Source: Hymenobacter edaphi (GTDB lineage Bacteria; Bacteroidota; Bacteroidia; Cytophagales; Hymenobacteraceae). Taken from it: a DNA stretch of 64,000 bases. The stretch is from positions 30,477 through 94,476 of the forward strand of contig NZ_QHKM01000014.1 of NCBI RefSeq assembly GCF_003258365.1, written 5' to 3'. This document shows, one piece after another, positions 16,688 to 24,314 of this stretch. The notes beneath the pieces are model-generated. The model did not search any database. It was not told the DNA's origin and was given only the letters and a program-made list of their open reading frames with translations. How positions within the stretch are numbered: position 1 is the first letter of the stretch; each line of letters begins with the position of its first letter. The position numbers and the translations under genes are program-made.

Positions 16688-16960
16688 ATGATGAAGAGCT
16701 TTTTTACGCCCGCCCCGGCCGGCCTGGACCCCGAGCAGCTCGCCGCCCGCCAGGAGCGGGAGCGCGGCGCCAACAACTCCATTGCCATCCTGATGAGCAA
16801 CGGCCCGGCGCCGAGCCCGGAGAGCGTGGCCATCATGCAGCGCTACGTGGACGGCGAGCTGAGCATCGACGAGGCCATTGAGCTGAACGACGCGATGCTG
16901 CTGGCCCGCTACCAGCCGGGCGCCGCCCCGGCTAGCCCCGAAGACCAATCCGCCCGCTGA
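16688..16960 (+). CDS. VbhA-like Fic antitoxin with altered inhibitory motif
   Basis: Antitoxin that should block the Fic AMP-transferase encoded next to it. The segment from NSIAILMSNG to DGELSIDEAI aligns without gaps, from memory, with the antitoxin domain of VbhA, including PSPES, QRYVDGE and the C-terminal helix. In VbhA the motif is S/TxxxEG, with the Glu contacting the second Arg of the Fic motif. Here the equivalent positions read I34 and N38-G39, so the inhibitory Glu is replaced by Asn. The stop overlaps the toxin start (TGATG), so translation is coupled. Start at 16688 or the adjacent ATG at 16691. Confidence 0.75.
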   Translation: MMKSFFTPAPAGLDPEQLAARQERERGANNSIAILMSNGPAPSPESVAIMQRYVDGELSIDEAIELNDAMLLARYQPGAAPASPEDQSAR

Positions 16961-18321
16961 TGGTAGCCGGCGACCGATTCAGCGACGAAAACGGAGTACG
17001 GATAAACCGGCTGGGTATTACCGACCCCCAGCAGCTGGCCCAGGCCGAAACCGACTCCTCCCTGCTCCGCCTGCAGCGGCTCAACCTGCAGGGCGGCATC
17101 CCCGGCGGGCGCTACGACCACGCCCACCTCAAGCAGGTGCACCAGAAGCTGTTTGAGGGCGTTTACCAGTGGGCCGGCGAAACCCGGGCCGACCGGGAAT
17201 TTCAGGGGCACAAGCCCACGTACGTCACCGGCTTCAAGGAAACGATGACCTACGCGCCCTACAAAGAGATTGAGCAGCGCATAAACGCCATCGGCGCGCA
17301 GCTGGGCCAAGAGAATTACCTGAAGGGACTGCCGGCGGAGAAGTTTGCCGAGCGGGCCGCCTACTACCTCGACCAGTACAACCACACCCACGCCTTTCGG
17401 GATGGCAACGGGCGCACGCTGCAGGCCACGTTTGTCCAGTTGGGCAGGGAGGCTGGCTATCAGGTTGACTTTGCCCGCATCGACCCGGCCACGCTCAACC
17501 GGGCCCGCGACCTGGCCATGGTGCGCCCGTACGCGCCTGAGGAAGCGGGGAAGAACCTGCAGGCATTGAAGGCCATGTTTGAGCAGGTTATCAGCCCGGC
17601 GCCCGGACTCGAAGCCGAGAGGCTGCGCGACCCCAGCCAAGCGCGGCAGCTGACAACCTTGTCACCGCAGATGCAGGCGATAGATGCCCGGCGTGAGTTG
17701 GAAGTGACGGGCTACCGGGTAATGGACATCGTGGCCAACATGCCCGGCGCAGGCAATTACGAGAAGGGGGTAGCGGTGGGGAAAGGTGTAGATGCAACGA
17801 ATCTGAATCCTGCGGCTATTCAGACCCATCTGGCGCAGTTTCAGCAGGCAGCGGAGAAGATTGCCAGGCATCCCGCGCTGCAGGGGCCGGATGCACGGCA
17901 GGACCAGACAGATGCCAGGCGGTTTCTTGCGGCTGCAGAGCAGGTGAAGGAGCTGTCGGTTATCAAAGAGGCAGGTATGAAGATGCCTGTGCTTCCCCGG
18001 ACTCATGAAGAAGCACAAGCTGTTTTCAAGCAGGTGTCTGGCCAGGTTGCACAGGGCTTACGCGAGCATGGGAAGGGGCTGGACGCTGCCCGGCTACTGG
18101 AAGTGGCCCGGCACGTTGAGCGTACACCGTTTATTGGTGGACTAAACCGGGAAAACGTGGGTAAATCAATCGATGCAGCCGACAGGATACCGATGCTGCA
18201 TAGCAGCCGGCAGCTGGATGAACTGAAAAGCGCTGTAAGTTTTATGGAGAAAGCTCCTCTGCAGCAGGAGCACAGTCCTGCCAGTACCTCCGGTCGTGAT
18301 GCCGGAGGTGTTGAGCGATAG
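16960..18321 (+). CDS. VbhT-like Fic domain toxin with Arg-to-Gln change
   Basis: Fic proteins transfer AMP (or related groups) to hydroxyl side chains of target proteins; VbhT-type toxins modify topoisomerases. This 453-residue protein has the Fic fold in residues 30-200 (VHQKLFEGVYQWAGE, the TYVTGF flap, and the active loop H144-A-F-R-D-G-N-G-R152). The loop keeps the catalytic His and the first Arg, but the second Arg of HxFxxGNGRxxR is Gln (Q155). C-terminal residues 200-453 are helical and unassigned; in VbhT this place holds a secretion domain. The location beside the coupling protein fits conjugation-linked FicTA pairs. Activity cannot be judged from sequence. Confidence 0.85.
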   Translation: MVAGDRFSDENGVRINRLGITDPQQLAQAETDSSLLRLQRLNLQGGIPGGRYDHAHLKQVHQKLFEGVYQWAGETRADREFQGHKPTYVTGFKETMTYAPYKEIEQRINAIGAQLGQENYLKGLPAEKFAERAAYYLDQYNHTHAFRDGNGRTLQATFVQLGREAGYQVDFARIDPATLNRARDLAMVRPYAPEEAGKNLQALKAMFEQVISPAPGLEAERLRDPSQARQLTTLSPQMQAIDARRELEVTGYRVMDIVANMPGAGNYEKGVAVGKGVDATNLNPAAIQTHLAQFQQAAEKIARHPALQGPDARQDQTDARRFLAAAEQVKELSVIKEAGMKMPVLPRTHEEAQAVFKQVSGQVAQGLREHGKGLDAARLLEVARHVERTPFIGGLNRENVGKSIDAADRIPMLHSSRQLDELKSAVSFMEKAPLQQEHSPASTSGRDAGGVER

Positions 18322-18423
18322 GGTCAACGTTGCAACCCATGGAGCCGGTTTAACGGGGATACACAGCGTCACACCACCCGCTCGACCGTCGTAATAAACC
18401 CAACCGGAAAGCTACCAGAACAT

Positions 18424-20124
18424 CTATTGAGTCTTGCTTTGGTGCCGTACCCGAAAATTCTCAAACCGAAGGTCAAAGTCAGCCAGTACCGGAGCGCCAT
18501 CCCGCTCCATTCTCAGCCGGGGCGCATCATGTTTCAAACGAGCGTGCATGTGTTGAATCGGGTCGGATTCCGTCTCCTGCTTGGAAATCCGGACTGCTCC
18601 CGCCAGTAACTGCGGCCATGAACCCCATGCGGCGCGCTCGTCCTGCTCAACACCGGTGAAATGGATGCCGTGGCGGCCTATGACGAAGAAGTATACGTCT
18701 CCGATAGTATTCTCTGCCGGAGAGTGCCGGGTAATCTGAAGAGCATTCAGGGTGGTTTTTACATCGGTTCGGCTTACCCACGTGAACACTTTATCCAGCC
18801 AGCTCAGGGCATTCTTCTGGAGGTTGCTGATGACGCTCCGCCGCTTTTGCATCGAGTTGGCAAACGGGTCTTGCCATTTTAGCTGAAATAACCCCAGCGA
18901 TTTGGTCACCTTATCAAAGACAACAGCGTCGATGTCGGTTTCACGTCCATCGATGGACATACGGATTTCATTCGGAATACGCACAAACCGGTCTTCTGTG
19001 AAGAAACCGAATATCATGCGCCTGAACCGGTCTTCCCGATTGTTTACTGCTTTGGAGTAATCCAGCGGGTAGGTTCTTTTCAGTTCATGGTTCAGGAACT
19101 GAAAAGGGTTGTTGAGGCATCCGGCAGTGGAGCGCAACAGCTGCGAGTCCGAAATCTGAACAAAAGGCGGATGCGCCACCCGGGGAACCGACAGGTAGCT
19201 CTGATAATTATCCCTGGTCAGCGTGATATGATTCAGCATGACACTGGCTTCCTGGGTGGAGCGGTCTAAGTAGCGGGCGAGGTCGGCAACAACATCTTCT
19301 CTGGAGCAAAAAAGTGAAATGATGTTGCGCAGTTCGAGGCGGTTGAATTTGTTATGCGCCGCTTCGCAGAACGCCTTGTGCAAGAGCGCCAAGCCAGCCA
19401 GATATTCAACCATGGTTACGTAGTCACCATAGGGTATCCCTCCAAACAGGTCGTCTTCGGCAAAATCGTCGTGAACCTGTTTGCGGAAAATGTGACGCTT
19501 CCCTTCTTGGGTGAAGTACTCCGTTACGTAAGGCGTTGCCTCATACGCAATGATTCGACCGTCCGGGCTTTTAACCGAAAGCATAACCCGCTTGTAGACC
19601 CTGTCAGCATCGAATTTGACCTTATTCGTTTTCTTACTCGTGAGGTGGCCGGCTACGTGCTTTTGAACGAAATGCCAATCGTTCAGGTCAAAAAACTCGG
19701 AATTGGTGTAAGACTCTGTGATGGCAAACACAAATTCCCTTTCCGCTGGCTGGGAAAGGGATGCGAAGCCCATTTTACAGAACGTCACCAGCTGCCGAGC
19801 AAAAGCCAGTTTGCCGGTTGTATGGATAACGGCATCTGCCCAAGCTGTTATATCATTGTTCGAAAACAGGATTTTCTGAACCTCAGACTGGTCAATTTTA
19901 GAGTACCATGCCTGGAGGAGCAGAGGCCAACCATACTGGTGGATGGTTTCAAAGTATTCTGTGTAATCAGGTTCGAATTGACCGCTACCACGCAGGTACA
20001 GGTAAACTATATCCATTTCCCTGACAACATTGGCTACAGCACTGCCCGCCAAGCCACTTATCTCCGAGAACTTTTCCAGTTCAGCATCAAGGATTAATTC
20101 CAGATTTTCTGCGGGTGATGGCAT
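18424..20124 (-). CDS. Unknown protein with PD-(D/E)xK-like core
   Basis: A 566-residue protein of unrecognised family. Near residue 400 the stretch RETDIDAVVFDK followed by LGLFQLKWQDP has the acidic-strand then Q-x-K spacing of restriction-like (PD-(D/E)xK) nucleases, and would suit an effector that cuts DNA. The rest is helical without membrane segments. It is convergent with the Fic gene and lies at the left edge of the defence island. The upstream minus-strand gene at 20297 is separated by about 170 bases and could be in the same unit. Nuclease activity is an inference from a single motif. Confidence 0.6.
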   Translation of the reverse strand: MPSPAENLELILDAELEKFSEISGLAGSAVANVVREMDIVYLYLRGSGQFEPDYTEYFETIHQYGWPLLLQAWYSKIDQSEVQKILFSNNDITAWADAVIHTTGKLAFARQLVTFCKMGFASLSQPAEREFVFAITESYTNSEFFDLNDWHFVQKHVAGHLTSKKTNKVKFDADRVYKRVMLSVKSPDGRIIAYEATPYVTEYFTQEGKRHIFRKQVHDDFAEDDLFGGIPYGDYVTMVEYLAGLALLHKAFCEAAHNKFNRLELRNIISLFCSREDVVADLARYLDRSTQEASVMLNHITLTRDNYQSYLSVPRVAHPPFVQISDSQLLRSTAGCLNNPFQFLNHELKRTYPLDYSKAVNNREDRFRRMIFGFFTEDRFVRIPNEIRMSIDGRETDIDAVVFDKVTKSLGLFQLKWQDPFANSMQKRRSVISNLQKNALSWLDKVFTWVSRTDVKTTLNALQITRHSPAENTIGDVYFFVIGRHGIHFTGVEQDERAAWGSWPQLLAGAVRISKQETESDPIQHMHARLKHDAPRLRMERDGAPVLADFDLRFENFRVRHQSKTQ

Positions 20125-20296
20125 ATGACGGGCAGGTGATGAGTTTCAAAATCAGGTAAAACGCGGACCATTGCACCGCAGGAATTGGTCGATGCGAAGC
20201 ATCGGGAGCTTTGAAAGCTAACCGGGACCGATTGAGACTAACTTACGAAAACAGCAGTCCGGCCCACGGTCACCACGCTGGCTCGGGAACGCGACA

Positions 20297-20758
20297 TTAT
20301 TTGTCCCCCGCCAAAACAACCAGAACCGGGCCGCGCAATACCTCGTCCTCATCCTCGATATTAAACGTCAATCCTACCAGCTCTCCAACTGCTTTCATTG
20401 CAGCCGGGTTGATTTCGCCCTCGCAATCGAACACAGTGTAGACCATGTAGCCAGGGCCATTTGCCTGAACATCCACCAGCCTAGGGTGGCAGTGTAACAA
20501 AGCTGGCACTAGGTCTTCGAAACCACCGAACTCCGGCGTACGACCGGGCGTCCACAGTCCCTCGTCTGATATTGCCAGTGGGGCAGTTCCCGGTTGGTAT
20601 AAGGTTGCAGGCATCTGAGAGAAATACAAGTCAGTAAAAGAAAGAAGGAAGCCGCGAATATCCGCGATAAAGAGAGGATAGTCCGGGCTTGGTTGATTGG
20701 CTTCAAAAAGCACCTTATCGGAAGCTATGACGTTTACCTGATAATGGCCGACGTTCAC
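20297..20758 (-). CDS. Hypothetical acidic protein (about 153 aa)
   Basis: No family recognised. The frame opens with GTG at 20758 (MNVGHYQVNVIASDKVLFEA) and ends with an acidic FNIEDEDEVLRGPVLVVLAG. The pattern of strands and helices suggests a single alpha/beta domain, possibly an immunity- or chaperone-like small protein. Its 5' end overlaps the divergent vsr start at 20744 by 15 bases, so either the true start is further in (the next ATG is near residue 49), or the two promoters lie inside each other's gene. Confidence 0.5.
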   Translation of the reverse strand: MNVGHYQVNVIASDKVLFEANQPSPDYPLFIADIRGFLLSFTDLYFSQMPATLYQPGTAPLAISDEGLWTPGRTPEFGGFEDLVPALLHCHPRLVDVQANGPGYMVYTVFDCEGEINPAAMKAVGELVGLTFNIEDEDEVLRGPVLVVLAGDK

Positions 20759-21184
20759 AATCCTTCAACGCGCAGTTTTAACATGTCCCGCATACGGGGC
20801 AAGGATACCAAACCGGAGATGCTGGTCAGACAGTATCTCCATGGCCGTGGGCTCCGGTACCGTCTGCACACCAAAGAACTGCCTGGTAAACCTGATTTAG
20901 TATTTCCCGCTGCCCGGACGGTGATGTTTGTGCATGGCTGTTTCTGGCACCGGCACGAGGGGTGCCGCTATTTTGTGGTGCCGAAAACCCGAACTGATTT
21001 CTGGATGGAAAAAATCGGCCGTAACGTTGCCAACGACGAGCGTCAGCAGGAAGAGCTAAGAAAACAGGGGTGGCGGGTGCTGGTTGTGTGGGAGTGCGAG
21101 CTACGCCCGCCACAACGGGAACGCACGTTGGAAAGACTGTTTTATTCCCTCACAGCCCCGGAATCAGAGGAGCTGGAGTGCTAA
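20744..21184 (+). CDS. vsr: Very-short-patch mismatch repair endonuclease
   Basis: Vsr nicks 5' of the T in T:G mismatches formed when 5-methylcytosine deaminates, and so repairs damage created by the Dcm-type methylase next door. The 146-residue protein has the canonical start (a MADVH segment, then NMSRIRGKDTKPE), the catalytic GKPDLVFP with its Asp, the HGCFWHRHEGC zinc-linked His/Cys cluster, and the C-terminal GWRVLVVWECEL. ATG 20744 is chosen because it gives that canonical N-terminus. It is followed after 74 bases by the methylase on the same strand. Confidence 0.93.
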   Translation: MADVHNPSTRSFNMSRIRGKDTKPEMLVRQYLHGRGLRYRLHTKELPGKPDLVFPAARTVMFVHGCFWHRHEGCRYFVVPKTRTDFWMEKIGRNVANDERQQEELRKQGWRVLVVWECELRPPQRERTLERLFYSLTAPESEELEC

Positions 21185-21258
21185 AACCGCTGGCAATTGC
21201 CCGAAAAATTCCGTACTTGTGAGCTGGAAAGGCAGGCTTTTCTGCTAAGTAGCTGACA

Positions 21259-22650
21259 ATGAATTATATAGACCTGTTTGCGGGTGCAGGTGGCTTATCT
21301 GAGGGCTTTCATAATGCGGGTTTCACTCCGGTGGCCCACGTTGAAATGGACGCCTACGCCTGCGACACCATCCGGACCAGGCTGGCATGGTACCACCTGA
21401 AGAGTAAGAAAAATCACCAGCCGTATTTCGACTATCTGCGGAAGCGACTGTCCCGCGAAGAACTATACAAGCTGATTCCGCCGGAAGTGCTGGATTCGGT
21501 TATTAATGAAGCAATCGGCGAAGACACACGGGACGGAATTTTTGCGAGGATTGACAGACAACTTGAACGGCTGCCTGAAGGACAGCGTGCCGTTGACCTG
21601 ATTGTTGGCGGTCCCCCCTGCCAGACATTTTCCGTCGCCGGTCGCGCCCGCTTAGGCAGCGCCGTGATGGAGAAAGACCCGCGCAGTAAGCTCTACCTCC
21701 AGTACGCCAAGTTTCTAAGCAGGTATCGCCCGAAAATGTTCGTATTTGAGAACGTTCTCGGGATGCTGAGCTTTAAAAATGGTGAACAGCTGAACCTTAT
21801 CCGGGAAACGTTTCTGGAAGCCGGTTACGTGATGGACGTGCGGGAATGGAACGCCCGCGACTTTGGGGTATTGCAGAGTCGGGAGCGCCTGATAATTATC
21901 GGCTGGCGCATTGACCAACCCGCTCTGGGCTACCCGGTATTCAAAACCCTGACCCCGGATGAACAAAATGAGCATCTGGTGGCAGAACTGCTGGACGACC
22001 TCCCTGCTCTGGCGCCAGGTCAGCGATTGCCTGATGCCACAGCCTACACAAAATTACAAACTCCCTATATCAAGAAAACAGGTCTGCGCCGTGACTGCCC
22101 TGTTATCACTTGGCACGAAACCCGTCCACACCGGGAAGAGGACCGCGAGATATACCGCTTGTTTATCGAGCACTGGAACGATGGGGGGGACCAGTACCAG
22201 CGGATGCGCTACGATGAACTGCCTGAGCACCTGATTTTCCACGAGAATAAAAAGGAATTCACAGACCGCTTTAAGGTAGTAGCACGGGATATGACCTACT
22301 CCCAGACTGTTGTTGCGCACATCAGTAAGGACGGCCATTACTATATCCACCCGGACGTTAACCAGCTCCGCTCCCTGTCGGTGAGGGAAGCCGCCCGACT
22401 GCAGTCTTTCCCTGATAATTTTTATTTTGAAGGTCCGAGGACTTCTGTTTTAAAGCAGATTGGGAATGCAGTTCCCCCACTGATGGGAACCCGGATTGCT
22501 GAGAGCGTACGCGATGCTCTTAATGGCAATGGGGATTTTCTGCCCCCTGATTCTCCTATCGGCAAGCGGCGGTCCGGAAAAGTAGAAAAGCAGTTAGCCA
22601 AGGCCGCCAAGAAACAGGTACACGCCGACGGTCAGTCTGTGCTGACATAG
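21259..22650 (+). CDS. dcm: DNA (cytosine-5) methyltransferase
   Basis: Methylates cytosine in a specific sequence, presumably marking self DNA for the restriction-like genes downstream. All main C5-methylase motifs are seen in order in 463 residues: motif I DLFAGAGGLSEGF (5-17), motif IV GGPPCQTFS with the catalytic Cys near residue 121, motif VI FENV, motif VIII-like RERLIIIGW, and motifs IX/X RLQSFPDNF and QIGNAVPP. The target recognition region is the long stretch at about 230-370. The gene ends before a strong terminator, so vsr and dcm form a transcription unit separate from the MORC/Z1 genes. Confidence 0.95.
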   Translation: MNYIDLFAGAGGLSEGFHNAGFTPVAHVEMDAYACDTIRTRLAWYHLKSKKNHQPYFDYLRKRLSREELYKLIPPEVLDSVINEAIGEDTRDGIFARIDRQLERLPEGQRAVDLIVGGPPCQTFSVAGRARLGSAVMEKDPRSKLYLQYAKFLSRYRPKMFVFENVLGMLSFKNGEQLNLIRETFLEAGYVMDVREWNARDFGVLQSRERLIIIGWRIDQPALGYPVFKTLTPDEQNEHLVAELLDDLPALAPGQRLPDATAYTKLQTPYIKKTGLRRDCPVITWHETRPHREEDREIYRLFIEHWNDGGDQYQRMRYDELPEHLIFHENKKEFTDRFKVVARDMTYSQTVVAHISKDGHYYIHPDVNQLRSLSVREAARLQSFPDNFYFEGPRTSVLKQIGNAVPPLMGTRIAESVRDALNGNGDFLPPDSPIGKRRSGKVEKQLAKAAKKQVHADGQSVLT

Positions 22651-22710
22651 CTCAGGGACAGCTACTCTTGTCACCCAAGCTGCTGTGAAGCGGCAAGTAG
22701 AATGTTGAAG

Positions 22711-22745
22711 AGGCTGCCTCAGCCCAAACTGGGGCGGCCTTTTTC
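22711..22745 (+). terminator. Terminator after the methylase gene
   Basis: Hairpin AGGCTGCCTCAG (22711-22722) / CTGGGGCGGCCT (22729-22740) with a CCCAAA loop, 10 of 12 positions as Watson-Crick pairs (the other two pairable as G:U), followed by TTTTC. It lies 60 bases after the dcm stop and 90 bases before the next gene. Confidence 0.75.
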
Positions 22746-22835
22746 TTTGATTCAAACGTCCTGCATTTGATATAAGCTTTACACCCTCTGATGTTCTGCC
22801 ATCGGATTTAGGCCCCGGCAAAAGGCCGGTCATCC

Positions 22836-24314
22836 ATGAATTTTGATACTACCCCCTTCGAGGAGGCCGGCCCGCGGGCGGACGCCATGCTCGAAACCCT
22901 GCGTTCCATCGGTTACACGCTGGATACGGCCGTGGCCGATATCATTGACAACAGCATCGCGGCCGGCGCGACGGATGTGCAGCTCGAAATTGTCTGGCAG
23001 GGTCAGCAATCCACGCTGACCATATCTGACAACGGCAGGGGCATGGACGCTGAAGCGCTACGGGAAGCTATGCGACCAGGCAGTCGCCACCCCGGCCAAG
23101 TACGACACAAAGACGACTTGGGACGGTTCGGGCTGGGGTTGAAAACAGCTTCCTTTTCCCAGTGCCGACGGTTTACGGTTCTCTCCAAACCTAAAGGTGG
23201 AGAGGTTACATTTCGTTGCTGGGACCTAGATTATGTGAATGAATCAAAGGCGTGGAACCTGCTATGCCATGTATCAGACGAAACCCTGATTGAACAACTG
23301 GATGCGCAGCCTCAGGGGACTATTGTGTTCTGGGAAAAGATGGACCGGCTGATTGGTAATCTGCAGCTGGGTAACCAGAAGCATGAGGCAATTTTCGGTC
23401 AGTACGTCAAACTGGTGGAACATCATCTGTCCATGGTCTTTCACCGGTATCTGGAAGATGGTAGCCTGACGGTTTATGTAAACGGCGAAAAGCTGAGTCC
23501 CTGGGACCCGTTTCTCACAGCCGAGCCTTTTACCCAGCGCCTGATAGATGAAACCCTGCTGGGCGGGCAGGTAGTTATCCGCCCCTACATTCTACCGCAC
23601 CACCGGCGCCTGTCTCATCCGGACCTGTTTGAAGAAGCCGGCGGGCTGCGCGGGTGGGGCGCCCATCAGGGATTCTACATCTACAGAAACCGACGCCTGC
23701 TGGTAGCCGGGGACTGGCTGGGAATGTTCCGCCGCGAGGAGCATTGTAAGCTGGCCCGCATTATGGTGGACCTGCCTAATACGCTGGATGATGCTTGGCA
23801 GATTGATATCCGCAAGGCACAGTCCTTTCCCCCCACTACGATGCAGAGTGACTTCAGGCGCATAGGCACTCTTGCGCGAACCCGTGCAGTAGAGGTTTAC
23901 CGCGCCCGGGGCCGTAAGCTCAAGCATACCCACAGCATCGGTTTTACGCCTGTATGGCAGGAAAATGTCCGGCTTGGCCAGCGCCATTACACTATTAACC
24001 GGCAGCATCCGCTGGTGAAGGACCTGCTCGAGAAAAGCAAAGGCCAGACATCTGCTTTGCTCCATGCCGTGCTGCGGATGTTTGAGGAAACCATTCCCGT
24101 GCCTCTGATTGTGCTGAGCGAAGCCGAGAAACCGCGGGAGCAGGCTGTGCCCTACGAAAACGTTGGCGACGAGGAAGTGCTGCCGCTCCTGCAGGACCTG
24201 TTCAGGGATTTCCGGGCAGCAGGCCGTTCCGCAACTGATGTACGGCAGATGCTGCAGAACATGGAGCCCTTTAATTACTTTCCCCATTTGATTGATAAGC
24301 TGCCAGATGCCTGA
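22836..24314 (+). CDS. MORC/MutL-like GHKL ATPase of a restriction-linked operon
   Basis: A GHKL-fold ATPase likely acting as a DNA-clamping sensor or switch in a defence operon. The N-terminal third carries the nucleotide-binding motifs: an N-box DIIDNSIAAGA, then SDNGRGMD (motif DxGxG) and GRFGLGLKTAS (lid). A transducer-like domain follows to about residue 360, and the C-terminal 100 residues are helical. Proteins of this type, next to Z1 helicases and cytosine methylases, were described by Iyer, Abhiman and Aravind as prokaryotic relatives of eukaryotic MORC ATPases. The stop overlaps the Z1 start by 8 bases (ATGCCTGA), so the four genes 22836-30527 are translationally coupled. Confidence 0.85.
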   Translation: MNFDTTPFEEAGPRADAMLETLRSIGYTLDTAVADIIDNSIAAGATDVQLEIVWQGQQSTLTISDNGRGMDAEALREAMRPGSRHPGQVRHKDDLGRFGLGLKTASFSQCRRFTVLSKPKGGEVTFRCWDLDYVNESKAWNLLCHVSDETLIEQLDAQPQGTIVFWEKMDRLIGNLQLGNQKHEAIFGQYVKLVEHHLSMVFHRYLEDGSLTVYVNGEKLSPWDPFLTAEPFTQRLIDETLLGGQVVIRPYILPHHRRLSHPDLFEEAGGLRGWGAHQGFYIYRNRRLLVAGDWLGMFRREEHCKLARIMVDLPNTLDDAWQIDIRKAQSFPPTTMQSDFRRIGTLARTRAVEVYRARGRKLKHTHSIGFTPVWQENVRLGQRHYTINRQHPLVKDLLEKSKGQTSALLHAVLRMFEETIPVPLIVLSEAEKPREQAVPYENVGDEEVLPLLQDLFRDFRAAGRSATDVRQMLQNMEPFNYFPHLIDKLPDA

